A DNA stretch of 64,000 nt from Acidobacterium sp. S8 (lineage in GTDB: Bacteria; Acidobacteriota; Terriglobia; Terriglobales; Acidobacteriaceae), in NCBI RefSeq assembly GCF_009765985.1, contig NZ_LMUM01000028.1, forward strand, positions 163,467 through 227,466. The letters run 5' to 3'. Shown here one piece after another: positions 9,462 through 19,382 of this stretch; the first letter of the stretch is position 1, and every line of letters starts with the position of its first letter. A program made the position numbers and the translations under genes. A model generated the notes under the pieces. It was not told the origin of the DNA, ran no database searches, and saw nothing but the letters and a program-made list of their open reading frames with translations.

Positions 9462-11243
9462 TTACGTCGTGCGCGGCTTAAAGTTCCCTACGATGCCGTC
9501 GCCTTCACGAATCGTCAGTATCTGATTCGCCTTGACCTGCGTGAATCGTTCGACCTTCTGTGTCGTTGGCCATTTCACTTCGATCGCGTCCACGGTCTCA
9601 CCCATTCCAAGACCGAAGTGAAGACGCAGGTCACTTTGTGACATGACACTCGTGCCGCTGTGAACTTCATTCATCTGAGTGTGCTTGCCCGTCGTAACCC
9701 GCACTCGCGCCCCAATGGCCGTGCGATTACATTTGGTTCCTACCAACTTGATCTTGATCCAGTTTTGTTTGTTACCGCCGTCATTGCGAAGCAGCGATGG
9801 TGGATCGTTCATGTTCAAGATCAGAACATCGATGTCCCCATCGTTGTCATAATCGCCAAATGCCGCCCCCCGGCTGGAAAAACGCTCGCTGATACCCGGC
9901 CCCATTCCTGCTGACACATCTTTGAAATGGCCATTGCCGAGATTTTTGTAAACCAGTCTTGGATTCTTGAAAGTCTGGCCGAAATTGTAGCTGTCGATCT
10001 CCGGATATACGTGTCCGTTGATCTGCATGATGTCCGCCCAACCGTCGTTGTCGTAGTCAATAAAGCCGCAGCCCCACGCCACATAGTTTGTGTTGACGCC
10101 AATGCCCGCAGGAAAGGTCACATCGCTGAAAGTTCCATCGCCGTTGTTGTGATACAGGTTGCAGGTGTCATCGGCGAAGTTGGTCTTGAAAATATCAAAC
10201 CAGCCATCGCAATCGTAATCAGCCACTGCTACGCCCATACCTGCCTGCTCATGGCCATTATCGTTGTAGGCGCAGCCAGCCATGATGGCGATATCGGTGA
10301 AAGTGCCATCATGATTATTCTGGAACAGGATGCTCGGCTCGGAATCCACCGCAACATAAATGTCCGGCCATCCATCGTTATCGAAATCGTAAGAGACCGC
10401 TGTAATCGAATATCGTGGGCCAGGTTTCAGGATGCCTGACTTCTCCGAAACATCGGTAAAAGTGCCGTCTCCGTTGTTGTGATAAAGAATATTTGTGTCA
10501 GCCGGAAGCCCACGCGGCCCGCACATCACCGGCACACCTTTCCACTGGCAGAATTTTGTATCGCTCGCGGGAGGAATTGTTTCGGGATCGAGCTTGAGGT
10601 AATTGCAAACGAACAGGTCAAGATGGCCATCGCGATCATAATCAAGAAACGTACATCCTGCGCCCCAGCGAACTTGTTCCTGATATAGGCCGGCATTATG
10701 GGTAACGTCAGTAAAGGTGCCGTCTCCGTTGTTATGGAAAAGCACATTGTGTCCCCAGAAACAGCAGAACAAGTCGTCCCATCCATCGTTGTCGTAATCG
10801 CCGATACAAACGCCAGTCTGCCAGCCAGTACGCCCCAATCCTGATTTTTCCGTGACATCGGTAAAAGTGCCGTCGCGGTTGTTCTTGTACAAATGCGAGG
10901 TAGGCGCTTTTCCTTTCGGCCAATGGGTATCGAGCCGGTCTCCATTCGTGACGTAGATGTCCAGCCATCCGTCGTGGTCGTAATCGAAAAAAGCCAGCCC
11001 GCTGCCCTTAGCCTCAATGATCGAGCGCTTGTGATCGACGCCGCCCCAAACATTGGGAGCACTCAGCCCCGCCTGCTGAGCCACGTTCTCGAATTGAACC
11101 GGAGATGGCGCGGAATTCGATACGGCAGCCTCGACAAGGGCAGAATCTCTCCATTTCCAGAGTGGAGTTGCAAGAGCTTCTGTCAACGTACTGCCAAGCA
11201 CAAAAAGGGATGAGCCGAGAAAGCGCCGCCGCGGAAAATTCAT
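9462..11243 (-). CDS. Exported FG-GAP/VCBS repeat protein with UnbV (ASPIC) domain, CRTAC1-like
   Basis: A 593-residue protein. The N-terminus NFPRRRFLGSSLFVLGS is a twin-arginine type signal. The body is a beta-propeller-like array of FG-GAP/VCBS repeats with seven calcium-type loops: DYDHDGWLD, DYDNDGWDD, DYDRDGHLD, DFDNDGWPD, DYDCDGWFD, DYDNDGWAD, DYDNDGDID. Between them lie NNGDGTFTDV segments. The C-terminal about 100 residues match the UnbV/ASPIC domain (NWIKIKLVGTKCNRTAIGARV ... LRLHFGLG ... VKWPT). The family resembles animal CRTAC1 and is abundant in Acidobacteria and Planctomycetes; its biochemical role is unknown. It lies 88 nt downstream of the related 1278-residue protein on the same strand, so the two are probably one transcript. 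Confidence 0.9.
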   Translation of the reverse strand: MNFPRRRFLGSSLFVLGSTLTEALATPLWKWRDSALVEAAVSNSAPSPVQFENVAQQAGLSAPNVWGGVDHKRSIIEAKGSGLAFFDYDHDGWLDIYVTNGDRLDTHWPKGKAPTSHLYKNNRDGTFTDVTEKSGLGRTGWQTGVCIGDYDNDGWDDLFCCFWGHNVLFHNNGDGTFTDVTHNAGLYQEQVRWGAGCTFLDYDRDGHLDLFVCNYLKLDPETIPPASDTKFCQWKGVPVMCGPRGLPADTNILYHNNGDGTFTDVSEKSGILKPGPRYSITAVSYDFDNDGWPDIYVAVDSEPSILFQNNHDGTFTDIAIMAGCAYNDNGHEQAGMGVAVADYDCDGWFDIFKTNFADDTCNLYHNNGDGTFSDVTFPAGIGVNTNYVAWGCGFIDYDNDGWADIMQINGHVYPEIDSYNFGQTFKNPRLVYKNLGNGHFKDVSAGMGPGISERFSSRGAAFGDYDNDGDIDVLILNMNDPPSLLRNDGGNKQNWIKIKLVGTKCNRTAIGARVRVTTGKHTQMNEVHSGTSVMSQSDLRLHFGLGMGETVDAIEVKWPTTQKVERFTQVKANQILTIREGDGIVGNFKPRTT

Positions 11244-11331
11244 AGATTGCGATGATTATAGAGGCAGAAACTCGCCCTTATGGAGACCATAGAGCAGACA
11301 CGTGCGTATGCAGTCAGAACAAACAAAGCTG

Positions 11332-14300
11332 TCATTGCAGAGCTCCCAGAGCCTGTCTCGCGCTCGGATTCTGCGGCTGTATGGTCAATAGCCGCTGCAA
11401 CACATCTCTTGCCTTTTCCTTGTTGTTTTGCAACGCATAAAGACGGGCAAGATTGAGATAAGACTGATCGAAATTCGGAACAAGACGAATGCAAGTCTCG
11501 AATTGCTCCTCTGCCTTCGCGTAGTTCTGCTCCCGCACAAAGAGAACACCAAGATTGTTCAACGCTTCTGGATAATCCGGACGCAGATCAATTGCTTTCT
11601 GTAGATACTCCGCCGCATTCTGCATCTGGTTCTGCTGTGCATAGAACATGCCGAGACTGTAATTCACTTCAGGATCGTCAGGTTGCAGTTCAAGAGCGCG
11701 ACCCAAGCACTCTTGCGCCTTCTCGAAAGCTCCCTGCCTCCGGTAGACATTCCCCAGGTTTAGCAGTGCAATCCCGTAGCTCGGTCGCAGACTTAACGAC
11801 TGCTGAAAGTCTCGAATGGCTTCATCCGCGCGGCCTTCCTGTGCCGCCATCATTCCAAGATTGTTCCACGCCTCCGGATAGTTTGGACGCAGCTTCAAAG
11901 TCTGCTCCAGATAGCGGCGCGCCTCCGCAAAATTATTTCTTCTCAGGTTAAGAGTTCCCAGGTTGTAATAGCCCTCAGGATCGTCCGGCTTCGCGGCAAT
12001 CACCTGCTGAAAAGATTCCGCCGCCTGCTCAAGATAACCATGCTGGAACATAGCCACGCCGTAAGTAAAATCGTTGCGCGAAAACGAGCTCTGGTAGAGC
12101 TTCCCACCCAGCGGAATCGCTCTTTGCATCCGCTCCGAAGCCGTAGTCGGCGCAGATTTCACATCCTCAAGCAGGCGTTGCGGATCGATCGGTCCCTGGT
12201 AAACCTTAACGATCATACCCTCTCTATCCAGCAGAAATGACGTTGGAATACCAAGGTCCCTGCGACGATCAAACATGTAGCGGTAGATGATGTTATAAGT
12301 CCCGGCCACATCTTCGGTCGCAAAAAGAACCGGAAAGGAAAATTTTTCCTGTGCAGCGAACGACCTTGCCGTTTGGACATCATTCGCGCCATCGACATTG
12401 ATAGCCAGAATTTCCAAATGGCTGGCGGCGAACGCTGCACTGTGCTGTTGCAGAACTCTCAGTTGGTCGCGACTGAGCGTCGCGGTCGTCGCCCAAAAAT
12501 TGAGAAGCGCAAAATTACCCCGTAATGATCGGAGTTCCCGTACGTCACCGGCAAGATCAGGCAGAGAAAACTCCGGCGCTTTGAGCGGCTCAATAAGCCA
12601 CGTCTCCACTGTGGAGGGTAATGACTCAGGCTTCTGCGCTGGCCCTGCCTGCGCATAAAGAGGGCTCGGCGCCGCGAATGCCTTAGCCTGAAATGTAGCG
12701 GAACCTTCCACAATCTCAATTCGTTGATTCACCGGGAGATCTTCGAATTGCTGCGTAAGCCCGCTGGGCCAGCGAACGGTCGCCCGTATCTTTTCTTCCT
12801 TGCCAACTCCAAAAAAAAGCTCTTTGGAGTGCTGCGCAAGAAAACCAGATCCAGCTTGTAAGTATTTCGTTTGGCGTAAACTTCCCGCCTCTAAGGTAAT
12901 CGCAGATCCAATGGCATCGTTGTTACTTTTCGTCCCTCGCAGACGAAACACAACGGAGTGACCAAGGTCCTTCATCGCGTTGTGCAGAATCCGCAATTGA
13001 GGCGCATTCCGGTTTTTAAGAATGACCTCCAGACGTCCATCATGGTCGAGATCGGCGAGAGTAAAGGACCGGCTGTCTTCGAGAAAATCCAACCCAACCA
13101 CACCTGACACCTCAGAAAACGTACCGTCGCGGTTATTGGCAAACATCACATTTCTCTCATAGCCGTTCCAGGAAGTATCCGACCGAATCAATTCGTTGAG
13201 CGCATTCCATCCATGCTCGTAGGCCAGCGACGGCGTATCGTCGTCAGGCGACTTTGCCACCACCTGCCGCCAGAAAAAACTTGCGAGATCGCGTTGCTCT
13301 AGCGCCGAAATGTATCCATTGGAGACGTAGAGATCCGGATAACCGTCATGATCGAAATCCCAGAAGTCCGACGACCATGACCATCGGCCCATTTCGACTC
13401 CGGTTTGCTGGCCGACGTTTTGAAATTTTCCATCCCCATGGTTTTGATACAGCGCATTGCCTCGCGCATGTCGGCGGTAAAACGAGCGAATATCGTCCGG
13501 AGCCTTTTCGTGAAAGCTCTTCTGCGCAGAAATTCTTTGTCCTGCCGCCGACCACATATTCGCAACGTAGATATCCTGCTTGCCATCGTTATTGAAGTCG
13601 GACCAGCAGGCACTCATGCCCGCGCCCACATCTTCCGCGCCAGCTTCCTTTGAGACGCTGGTGAAAGTCCCGTCTCCGTTGTTGCGATAAAGATTGCCGC
13701 GCCCGAAATCATTGGCCACATAAAGGTCGGGTAGTCCATTGGACTTGTAATCGCCCCACGCGCACGCAAAGCTATAGCGGTTGTTATCCACATTCAGCCC
13801 TGCCGCTTCAGTCCTGTCTACGAAAGTCCCGTCGCCTTCGTTGTGCAGCAGAAAATTTGCCGGACCATTCCGTGCGTCGAAATAGGGCACCGGATAGTGA
13901 TACTGGTCCAGACCAAGGTAGTAGCTATACAGGCAGAAATAAATATCAAGACGTCCATCGCGATCGTAGTCGGCTACAGCCGCGTGCGTAAACGTACCGG
14001 CGGGTGGATGCTGAAACTTGAAAGCATCGCGCTTGATCGAAAAAGTTCCGTCTCCTTGATTCAGGAAGAGCAAGGGCCCATTGCCGCAAACCACAAGAAG
14101 ATCCTGTCGGCCTTTGTTCTCAAAATCTGCGAATAAGGCGCATGCTGTGTTGTCGAGTACGCCAACTCCGGCCTTTTCCGTTACGTCCTCAAAAGTTCCG
14201 TCACCACGATTGCGGTAAAGCCGATTGGGCAATCCTGCCGGCTGGCAAACATACAGATCGTCAAAGCCATCATTGTCGAAGTCGCCCGCCGCCACTCCGT

Positions 14301-15168
14301 TATTGCCGTAAATGTCGATGCCGCATGCGCCGTCCAGCACCGTGCGCCAGTAATCGGTGCCGCGAAGCATCTGGCTCTCGTATGACTCCACTCCTCTCAG
14401 TGCCTGAGCTGTGACATCCACAAAAGCGGCCCCGCGCATGGCACTGACAGTTTCCTCGCTGGCCTCCCACTTCCTCACCCTCCACGCCTCGGAGGCATCG
14501 CGCAGCCACTCGGTGCGCCAAAACCCAACACGTTCCTCGCGCCGCTCATCGCTCAGGCTGGCGACAATGTCATATCGAATATCCAGCCGAACCGTCAGTG
14601 GAGCACTCGCGATTTCTTCGATTCCGGTAATCTCAAATTCCGCTGCTTCCACTCGCGAACCCTGTCCCAGCCATGAGTGAACCTCCTTGAGAAATCGCCC
14701 AGGCCCGGAAGTGGCAGCGGCAGCAAATCGCCGCTTCTTGATATCGATGCCGCCTCCGGCACGCAGCGCGATCTCGCTTACGGGAACGAGCGGAGAAGCT
14801 TCGATTGAGGGAGCCAGCAACTTTGCGAGAACGGAAAGATCGCGGACGCCGGATGCCTTGAGAGTCTCGCTCCATTGTTTGAGGAGCGACTGAATTTCAG
14901 CGGCATATTTCTCCGTGATGTATTCATCCAGGCCCGGAGTGACAAGGCGAAGGACATCTTCCAGAGGAGATCTTGCCGGATAGTGCGGTGTCAGGCGAAC
15001 TTCGGAAAAAGGGAAGGTGTGATTCTGCTCTGCTAAGAATTCTGATGGCCCGAAAAGCAATGACGATCCGTGAAAGGGTGCCGCACGCAAAAGCAGCGGC
15101 GCCAAACCCATGCCTTTTAGAAGTGTCCGTCGAGACAGGGAATGATTTTCGTTCTGGTGACGCGACAT
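11332..15168 (-). CDS. Tat-exported FG-GAP / UnbV / redoxin-like / TPR fusion protein
   Basis: A 1278-residue mosaic. Residues 1-45: Tat signal (SRRTLLKGMGLAPLLLRA). About 60-270: a mainly helical N-terminal region that I do not recognise. About 290-710: FG-GAP/VCBS repeats with loops such as DFDNDGFDD, DYDRDGRLD, DFNNDGKQD, DFDHDGYPD and DLDHDGRLE. About 730-820: UnbV/ASPIC domain (VVFRLRGTKSNNDAIGSAI ... LFFGVGKEE ... VRWPSG). About 860-1000: a TlpA/AhpC-type redoxin fold (FSLPDLAGDVRELRSLRG, LLNFWATTATLSRDQLRVL, IPTSFLLDREGMIVKVYQG). About 1030-1278: seven TPRs (PEGYYNLG, PEAWNNLG, PEALNNLG and others). The redoxin active site has no cysteine where TlpA-like proteins carry WCxxC, so it cannot do thiol-disulfide chemistry. 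It is probably a periplasmic scaffold or binding protein. Confidence 0.88.
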   Translation of the reverse strand: MSRHQNENHSLSRRTLLKGMGLAPLLLRAAPFHGSSLLFGPSEFLAEQNHTFPFSEVRLTPHYPARSPLEDVLRLVTPGLDEYITEKYAAEIQSLLKQWSETLKASGVRDLSVLAKLLAPSIEASPLVPVSEIALRAGGGIDIKKRRFAAAATSGPGRFLKEVHSWLGQGSRVEAAEFEITGIEEIASAPLTVRLDIRYDIVASLSDERREERVGFWRTEWLRDASEAWRVRKWEASEETVSAMRGAAFVDVTAQALRGVESYESQMLRGTDYWRTVLDGACGIDIYGNNGVAAGDFDNDGFDDLYVCQPAGLPNRLYRNRGDGTFEDVTEKAGVGVLDNTACALFADFENKGRQDLLVVCGNGPLLFLNQGDGTFSIKRDAFKFQHPPAGTFTHAAVADYDRDGRLDIYFCLYSYYLGLDQYHYPVPYFDARNGPANFLLHNEGDGTFVDRTEAAGLNVDNNRYSFACAWGDYKSNGLPDLYVANDFGRGNLYRNNGDGTFTSVSKEAGAEDVGAGMSACWSDFNNDGKQDIYVANMWSAAGQRISAQKSFHEKAPDDIRSFYRRHARGNALYQNHGDGKFQNVGQQTGVEMGRWSWSSDFWDFDHDGYPDLYVSNGYISALEQRDLASFFWRQVVAKSPDDDTPSLAYEHGWNALNELIRSDTSWNGYERNVMFANNRDGTFSEVSGVVGLDFLEDSRSFTLADLDHDGRLEVILKNRNAPQLRILHNAMKDLGHSVVFRLRGTKSNNDAIGSAITLEAGSLRQTKYLQAGSGFLAQHSKELFFGVGKEEKIRATVRWPSGLTQQFEDLPVNQRIEIVEGSATFQAKAFAAPSPLYAQAGPAQKPESLPSTVETWLIEPLKAPEFSLPDLAGDVRELRSLRGNFALLNFWATTATLSRDQLRVLQQHSAAFAASHLEILAINVDGANDVQTARSFAAQEKFSFPVLFATEDVAGTYNIIYRYMFDRRRDLGIPTSFLLDREGMIVKVYQGPIDPQRLLEDVKSAPTTASERMQRAIPLGGKLYQSSFSRNDFTYGVAMFQHGYLEQAAESFQQVIAAKPDDPEGYYNLGTLNLRRNNFAEARRYLEQTLKLRPNYPEAWNNLGMMAAQEGRADEAIRDFQQSLSLRPSYGIALLNLGNVYRRQGAFEKAQECLGRALELQPDDPEVNYSLGMFYAQQNQMQNAAEYLQKAIDLRPDYPEALNNLGVLFVREQNYAKAEEQFETCIRLVPNFDQSYLNLARLYALQNNKEKARDVLQRLLTIQPQNPSARQALGALQ

Positions 15169-15517
15169 CCTCTACAGGTCCTCGTGTGGGTGCTCAGCGT
15201 TTGCATGCTAGCACTAAGGTGGGTCCGATCCAAAATCGTCAACAGGCTGCGAGTTTCAGTCCCAGAGGTCATCTCAGAAAAATTTTCGTGAAATCACACT
15301 TTGCATCGCCAACGAAACAGTTCTCCACCCAGCGGTTTAGAGCATTGTCATAATTTCAGTTGACAATGAACAATTCACGATGCTACCTTCCTCGCCGCAA
15401 TGACAAAGTGACTTAAAGCACAAAGATACGTATATGTAACCGGTTACTCAAAGCGAGCAGATGTACCGATTCGTCACTGGGTTAAACCGATGAATGTCAT
15501 TACAGGGAGGCTGTTCC
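15169..15517 (+). promoter_or_regulatory. Divergent control region for the receptor and the FG-GAP operon
   Basis: About 350 nt between the leftward FG-GAP fusion gene and the rightward TonB-dependent receptor. It contains a candidate sigma-70 promoter for the receptor: TTGACA at 15360-15365 and, 18 nt on, an extended -10 TGCTACCTT at 15381-15389. Downstream of this is a 12-bp palindrome (separate entry). I see no small gene here. Confidence 0.55.
15438..15449 (+). promoter_or_regulatory. LacI-family type operator palindrome
   Basis: GTAACCGGTTAC is a perfect 12-bp palindrome with a central CG, set in an A/T-rich flank. This is the classic form of LacI/GalR-family operators. It lies about 50 nt downstream of the candidate -10 and 68 nt before the receptor start, a position suited to road-block repression. 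No LacI-family gene is in the window, so the regulator would be encoded elsewhere. Confidence 0.6.
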
Positions 15518-18500
15518 ATGGGTCGTAAATCGAAGAGCTCACGCTCGTTTAGATTTCTTAGCTACATAACCCTCACATGCTTATTCTTTCTTCTGGCACA
15601 GAGCCAGTCCTTATTCGGTCAGGTAGACGAAGGCGCCATTTCCGGAACGGTTACAGACGCCAGCGGTGCCGTCGTTCCCAGTGCCAAGGTCACGCTCCTC
15701 AATACTGATGTCGGTCTGTCTCTTGAGACCACGACGAACAGCGATGGCCAATACATCTTTTCACCGGTCAGAATCGGGCATTATTCCTTGACTGTAACTG
15801 CCGGTGGCTTCTCAACTACTACCCAGCAGAATTTACAAGTGAACGTGGCCCAACGACTGCAGGTCCCCGTCCAATTGAAGTTGGGCGCCGCGACTGAAAC
15901 CGTCGAGGTCACTACCGCGCCACCGCAGTTGCAGACGAGTGAAGCTTCAGTCGGTCAGGTAGTCAACGAACGCACAGTGAACAGCCTGCCTTTGAATGGT
16001 CGTAACTTCACATTCCTGGCGCAGCTCGGCGCCGGTGTGAACACGCCGCAAGCCGACACCCGAGGCAATGCAGCCTCCGGTGCCTTCACCGCCAACGGTC
16101 TGCGCCCAGCACAAAACAACTATCTACTCGATGGCATCGACAACAACTCCAACGCCGTCGACTTCCTGAACGGAACAAACTTCGTCATCCTTCCGCCGTT
16201 AGACGCGATCCAGGAGTTCAAGGTCCAGACAGCGGACTTCAGTGCTGAACTCGGTCGTTCCGCAGGCGCAGTGCTGAACGCAACCATCAAGTCGGGAACA
16301 AATAGCATCCACGGTGCAGCCTGGGAGTTCTTCCGGAACGACGTGCTCGATGCTGCGGACTGGTTTGAAAACAACGCCGGAATCAAAAAGGGTGAATTGC
16401 GCTGGAATCAGTTCGGCGCTTCCATCGGAGGCCCGATCGTCAAGAACAAAATCTTCTTCTTCGGCGACTATCAAGGGTTCCGTCGCGTGCAGGGAACTGT
16501 ACTGCCCGGTAGCGTACCAACGTTGACGGAGCGCAACAGCGGTTTCACCGATCTCTCCGACCTCATCACTGGTCAGAATGGTGCGCCGCGAACTGACGCC
16601 GTTGGCCGATCCATCCCCTACGGCACCGTGCTGGATCCGGCGACAACACGGTCAGTCGGCCCCCATGCCATCGATCCCGTCTCAGGTTTTCAAAATACGA
16701 GCGGCGATACCGTCTTTGTTCGTGATCCGTTCGGCACATGCCCCGCAGGTACCCAGACCTTTACGCTTGGTGGCTGCGGCCTGAACCAAATCCCGGCCAA
16801 CCGCCTGGACGCGAACGCCATCAAGCTCATGAATCTCTATCCGACACCGACCAACAGCTCGTTCAGTACAAACTTTACTTCGAGCCCCAGTCTGTTCGAA
16901 CACAGCAACGCCTATGACATTCGCGGAGATGTGAACCCCTCAGAAAAAGACCAGATATTCGTCCGCTTCAGCTACGTGGATGACCCGCAATTTATTCCCG
17001 GCATTTTTGGCGGCATCGCCGACGGTGGTGGCTTCCAGCAGGGTCTGCAGGGCGCAACATCGGAACAGGCCGTCGTGGGATACACCCATGTCTTCTCGCC
17101 GAGCACGATCAACGTAGCGCACGTAGGCTTCAACCACCTTCACACCACTCGATTCGGCCCCGAGGGCAGCACACAGGGTATTCCCGCTCAATTCGGAATC
17201 AATGGCGTCCCGCAGAGCTCTGACAACGGTGGATTGCCGGCAATTGTCATCCAGGGACTGCAGGAACTTGGCAGCAATGACTTCCTCCCCTCCGATGAAG
17301 TCAGCCAAACCCTCCAAATCACCGATGACTTTACCAAGATCTACGGAAACCAGAGCTTCAAAGTAGGTATCGAATACCAGGACGTACACTTCAACACGCT
17401 GCAGCCTGCATACTCCCGTGGCGAATTTGACTTCAACGGCAACTACGCAGGTGTCCCGGGCCAGGGCGGCGATCAGACAGGCCGCGCGCAGCTTCTCATT
17501 ACTCCAACCGCTGCAACTGTTGCAAACGGTGTGGATTACGTAGGCGGCGCGAATGAAGTGCATGCCTCAAACATCAGCAAGACTTACGATACGAGGAATT
17601 ATTTCGCCGCGTATTTCCAGGACGACTGGAAAGTCTCTCCGAATCTGACCCTCAACCTTGGCATGCGTTGGGATTATTTCAGCCCGATCTCCGAATCAAA
17701 CGGAGCACAGGCTAACTTCGTTCAAAACGGTCCTCCAAACGGTGTTCCCACGTTCCTTCTCCCAGCTTCGGGCAAAGCCGACAGGTCTCTATCCTCGACG
17801 GCAAACAATCCGGCTCTCAATGGTCAGGGCTTCCTCGATCTGCTTGCCAAGGACGGAATTGCGCTCGGACTCACCGACAAATACGGAAAATCGCTGGTTC
17901 AGACGCAACATAGTAATTTTGCGCCACGCTTCGGTTTTGCGTATCAAGTAGATCCGAAACTTGTAGTGCGCGGCGGTGTCGGCCTCTTCTACAACGCATT
18001 TGAAAACCAGGGCTACGGACCTAACATTGGAGAGAATTATCCATTCGTCTACAACTTTGACTTCAAAGGGACAACGGATTCAGCGCCCTTTAGCTCCGGA
18101 CCTAACCCTTATGGCACATGCGGAACGGCAGGTCCGGGTGGCAGTGCGACCATCGGTTCAGGTCTCAGCTGCGCGGCCTTTACTCCATTGGCAGTCAACG
18201 CTGCAGGCCTGAGTCTCCAGGGACTGCAGTTTAATTACAAGACACCCCGCACCTTCAGCACCAACCTGAGTGTCCAATACGCCCTGACGAATACCTTGTC
18301 CGCGCAGGTAGCATACGTGCTTACTGACGGCAGCGCACTTCAGGCAGGCATCGGCAACAACGAGGTATCGCAGCTTCTTCCGGCAAACACCAGCATCACG
18401 CCCTACGTGCCGTTCCATGATTTTGGAACGGGCGGCAGCTATCAGCGGACCATCGGAAGCAGCATCTACAACGGCCTGCAGACCAAACTGGAACAGCAGT

Positions 18501-19294
18501 TCTCGAACGGTTTGAATTACCTCGTCGCCTATACCTATTCAAAAACGCTTTCGGACGCAGGCGACTTGTTAAACGGCGGCAGCACAAACGGGTATCGTGC
18601 ACCCTGGGTACCCGGACTTGGTCCTCGTTTTGACTGGGGACTGGCCGACTTCGATGTCCGTAACGTCTTCCATCTGAGCGGCGGGTACGAACTGCCGTTC
18701 GGCAAGGGTAAGGCGTATATGGCCAACTCCGGCAGACTGGCAAATGCGATCCTCGGTGGATGGAGTGCCAACACGATTGTTACCATCCAGGGCGGCCAAC
18801 CCCTTTCGCTCAGTTGCCCGACCGGAACCACCTCTGGAACCAGTTGCAATGATGTGAAGGTCCCCGGTCAAAGTCCGAAGCTTGGGCTGCACACCGATTC
18901 GAATGGAAAGCTTAGCTGGTTTGGGAATCCGAATGCCTTCCAGCAGCCGTGCCCGCTGGGAAATGCTCCCACCGCCGGATGCTTCCCCTTAACCGGTTCT
19001 GCCATTCTCGGCGCTGGTCCTTCGACGACTTACGGACCGCCGTTCCGTCAATTCACTCTCTCAACCTTTAAGGCTTTCCCGATTACTGAGCGGTTCACCA
19101 TGCAGTTCCGGGCAGAGTTCTTCAACATTCTCAACCATCCTAACTTCAATGCTCCTAACTTCGGCGGCAACGGTGTCACCTCCGTCGGAAACTCGGCCAA
19201 CTTCACCAGTTCGACCTTCGGTGAAATTGGATCCACTCGCGATGCCCCATTCGATCCGAGACAGATTCAATTCGCCTTGAAGCTGTTGTTCTGA
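15518..19294 (+). CDS. TonB-dependent outer-membrane receptor, Oar/CnaB type
   Basis: A 1258-residue outer-membrane receptor. I chose the ATG at 15518 because a strong ribosome binding site (AGGGAGG, 15504-15510) lies 7 nt ahead; the upstream ATG at 15494 lacks one. Seen: a signal peptide ending near LFGQ, a carboxypeptidase-regulatory/CnaB domain (GAISGTVTDASGAVVPSAKV), a linker with VNSLPLNGRNFTFLAQ, a plug domain (FTANGLRPAQNNYLLDGIDN), a long beta-barrel with many aromatic strands, and a C-terminal strand ending in ...ALKLLF, the terminal-Phe beta signal. The architecture is the Oar-like receptor family that is greatly expanded in Acidobacteria and is thought to import oligosaccharides or other large nutrients with TonB/ExbBD energy. 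The ligand is unknown. A LacI-type operator precedes it and a terminator hairpin follows it. Confidence 0.93.
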   Translation: MGRKSKSSRSFRFLSYITLTCLFFLLAQSQSLFGQVDEGAISGTVTDASGAVVPSAKVTLLNTDVGLSLETTTNSDGQYIFSPVRIGHYSLTVTAGGFSTTTQQNLQVNVAQRLQVPVQLKLGAATETVEVTTAPPQLQTSEASVGQVVNERTVNSLPLNGRNFTFLAQLGAGVNTPQADTRGNAASGAFTANGLRPAQNNYLLDGIDNNSNAVDFLNGTNFVILPPLDAIQEFKVQTADFSAELGRSAGAVLNATIKSGTNSIHGAAWEFFRNDVLDAADWFENNAGIKKGELRWNQFGASIGGPIVKNKIFFFGDYQGFRRVQGTVLPGSVPTLTERNSGFTDLSDLITGQNGAPRTDAVGRSIPYGTVLDPATTRSVGPHAIDPVSGFQNTSGDTVFVRDPFGTCPAGTQTFTLGGCGLNQIPANRLDANAIKLMNLYPTPTNSSFSTNFTSSPSLFEHSNAYDIRGDVNPSEKDQIFVRFSYVDDPQFIPGIFGGIADGGGFQQGLQGATSEQAVVGYTHVFSPSTINVAHVGFNHLHTTRFGPEGSTQGIPAQFGINGVPQSSDNGGLPAIVIQGLQELGSNDFLPSDEVSQTLQITDDFTKIYGNQSFKVGIEYQDVHFNTLQPAYSRGEFDFNGNYAGVPGQGGDQTGRAQLLITPTAATVANGVDYVGGANEVHASNISKTYDTRNYFAAYFQDDWKVSPNLTLNLGMRWDYFSPISESNGAQANFVQNGPPNGVPTFLLPASGKADRSLSSTANNPALNGQGFLDLLAKDGIALGLTDKYGKSLVQTQHSNFAPRFGFAYQVDPKLVVRGGVGLFYNAFENQGYGPNIGENYPFVYNFDFKGTTDSAPFSSGPNPYGTCGTAGPGGSATIGSGLSCAAFTPLAVNAAGLSLQGLQFNYKTPRTFSTNLSVQYALTNTLSAQVAYVLTDGSALQAGIGNNEVSQLLPANTSITPYVPFHDFGTGGSYQRTIGSSIYNGLQTKLEQQFSNGLNYLVAYTYSKTLSDAGDLLNGGSTNGYRAPWVPGLGPRFDWGLADFDVRNVFHLSGGYELPFGKGKAYMANSGRLANAILGGWSANTIVTIQGGQPLSLSCPTGTTSGTSCNDVKVPGQSPKLGLHTDSNGKLSWFGNPNAFQQPCPLGNAPTAGCFPLTGSAILGAGPSTTYGPPFRQFTLSTFKAFPITERFTMQFRAEFFNILNHPNFNAPNFGGNGVTSVGNSANFTSSTFGEIGSTRDAPFDPRQIQFALKLLF

Positions 19295-19305
19295 GCTAAG
19301 ATGAA

Positions 19306-19350
19306 AACACCCCGGGAAGTCACGGTTATCGGCTGACTTCCCGGGGTGTT
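19306..19350 (+). terminator. Strong hairpin terminator behind the receptor
   Basis: A perfect 17-bp inverted repeat (arms AACACCCCGGGAAGTCA and its complement, 19306-19322 and 19334-19350) with an 11-nt loop, 12 nt beyond the receptor stop codon. The run after it is not T-rich, so it may act as a processing stop or a weak intrinsic terminator. Confidence 0.75.
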
Positions 19351-19382
19351 CTCCGTGTATAGGCGAGTTTCATAAATGGATT

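Noticed and set aside
9660-14300. Many near-identical 20-25-nt segments encoding NNGDGTFTDV could be taken for a CRISPR or tandem repeat array.
   Set aside because: Spacing is irregular, every copy is in frame, and the segments alternate with DxDxDG loops of FG-GAP repeats. It is coding redundancy in two proteins.
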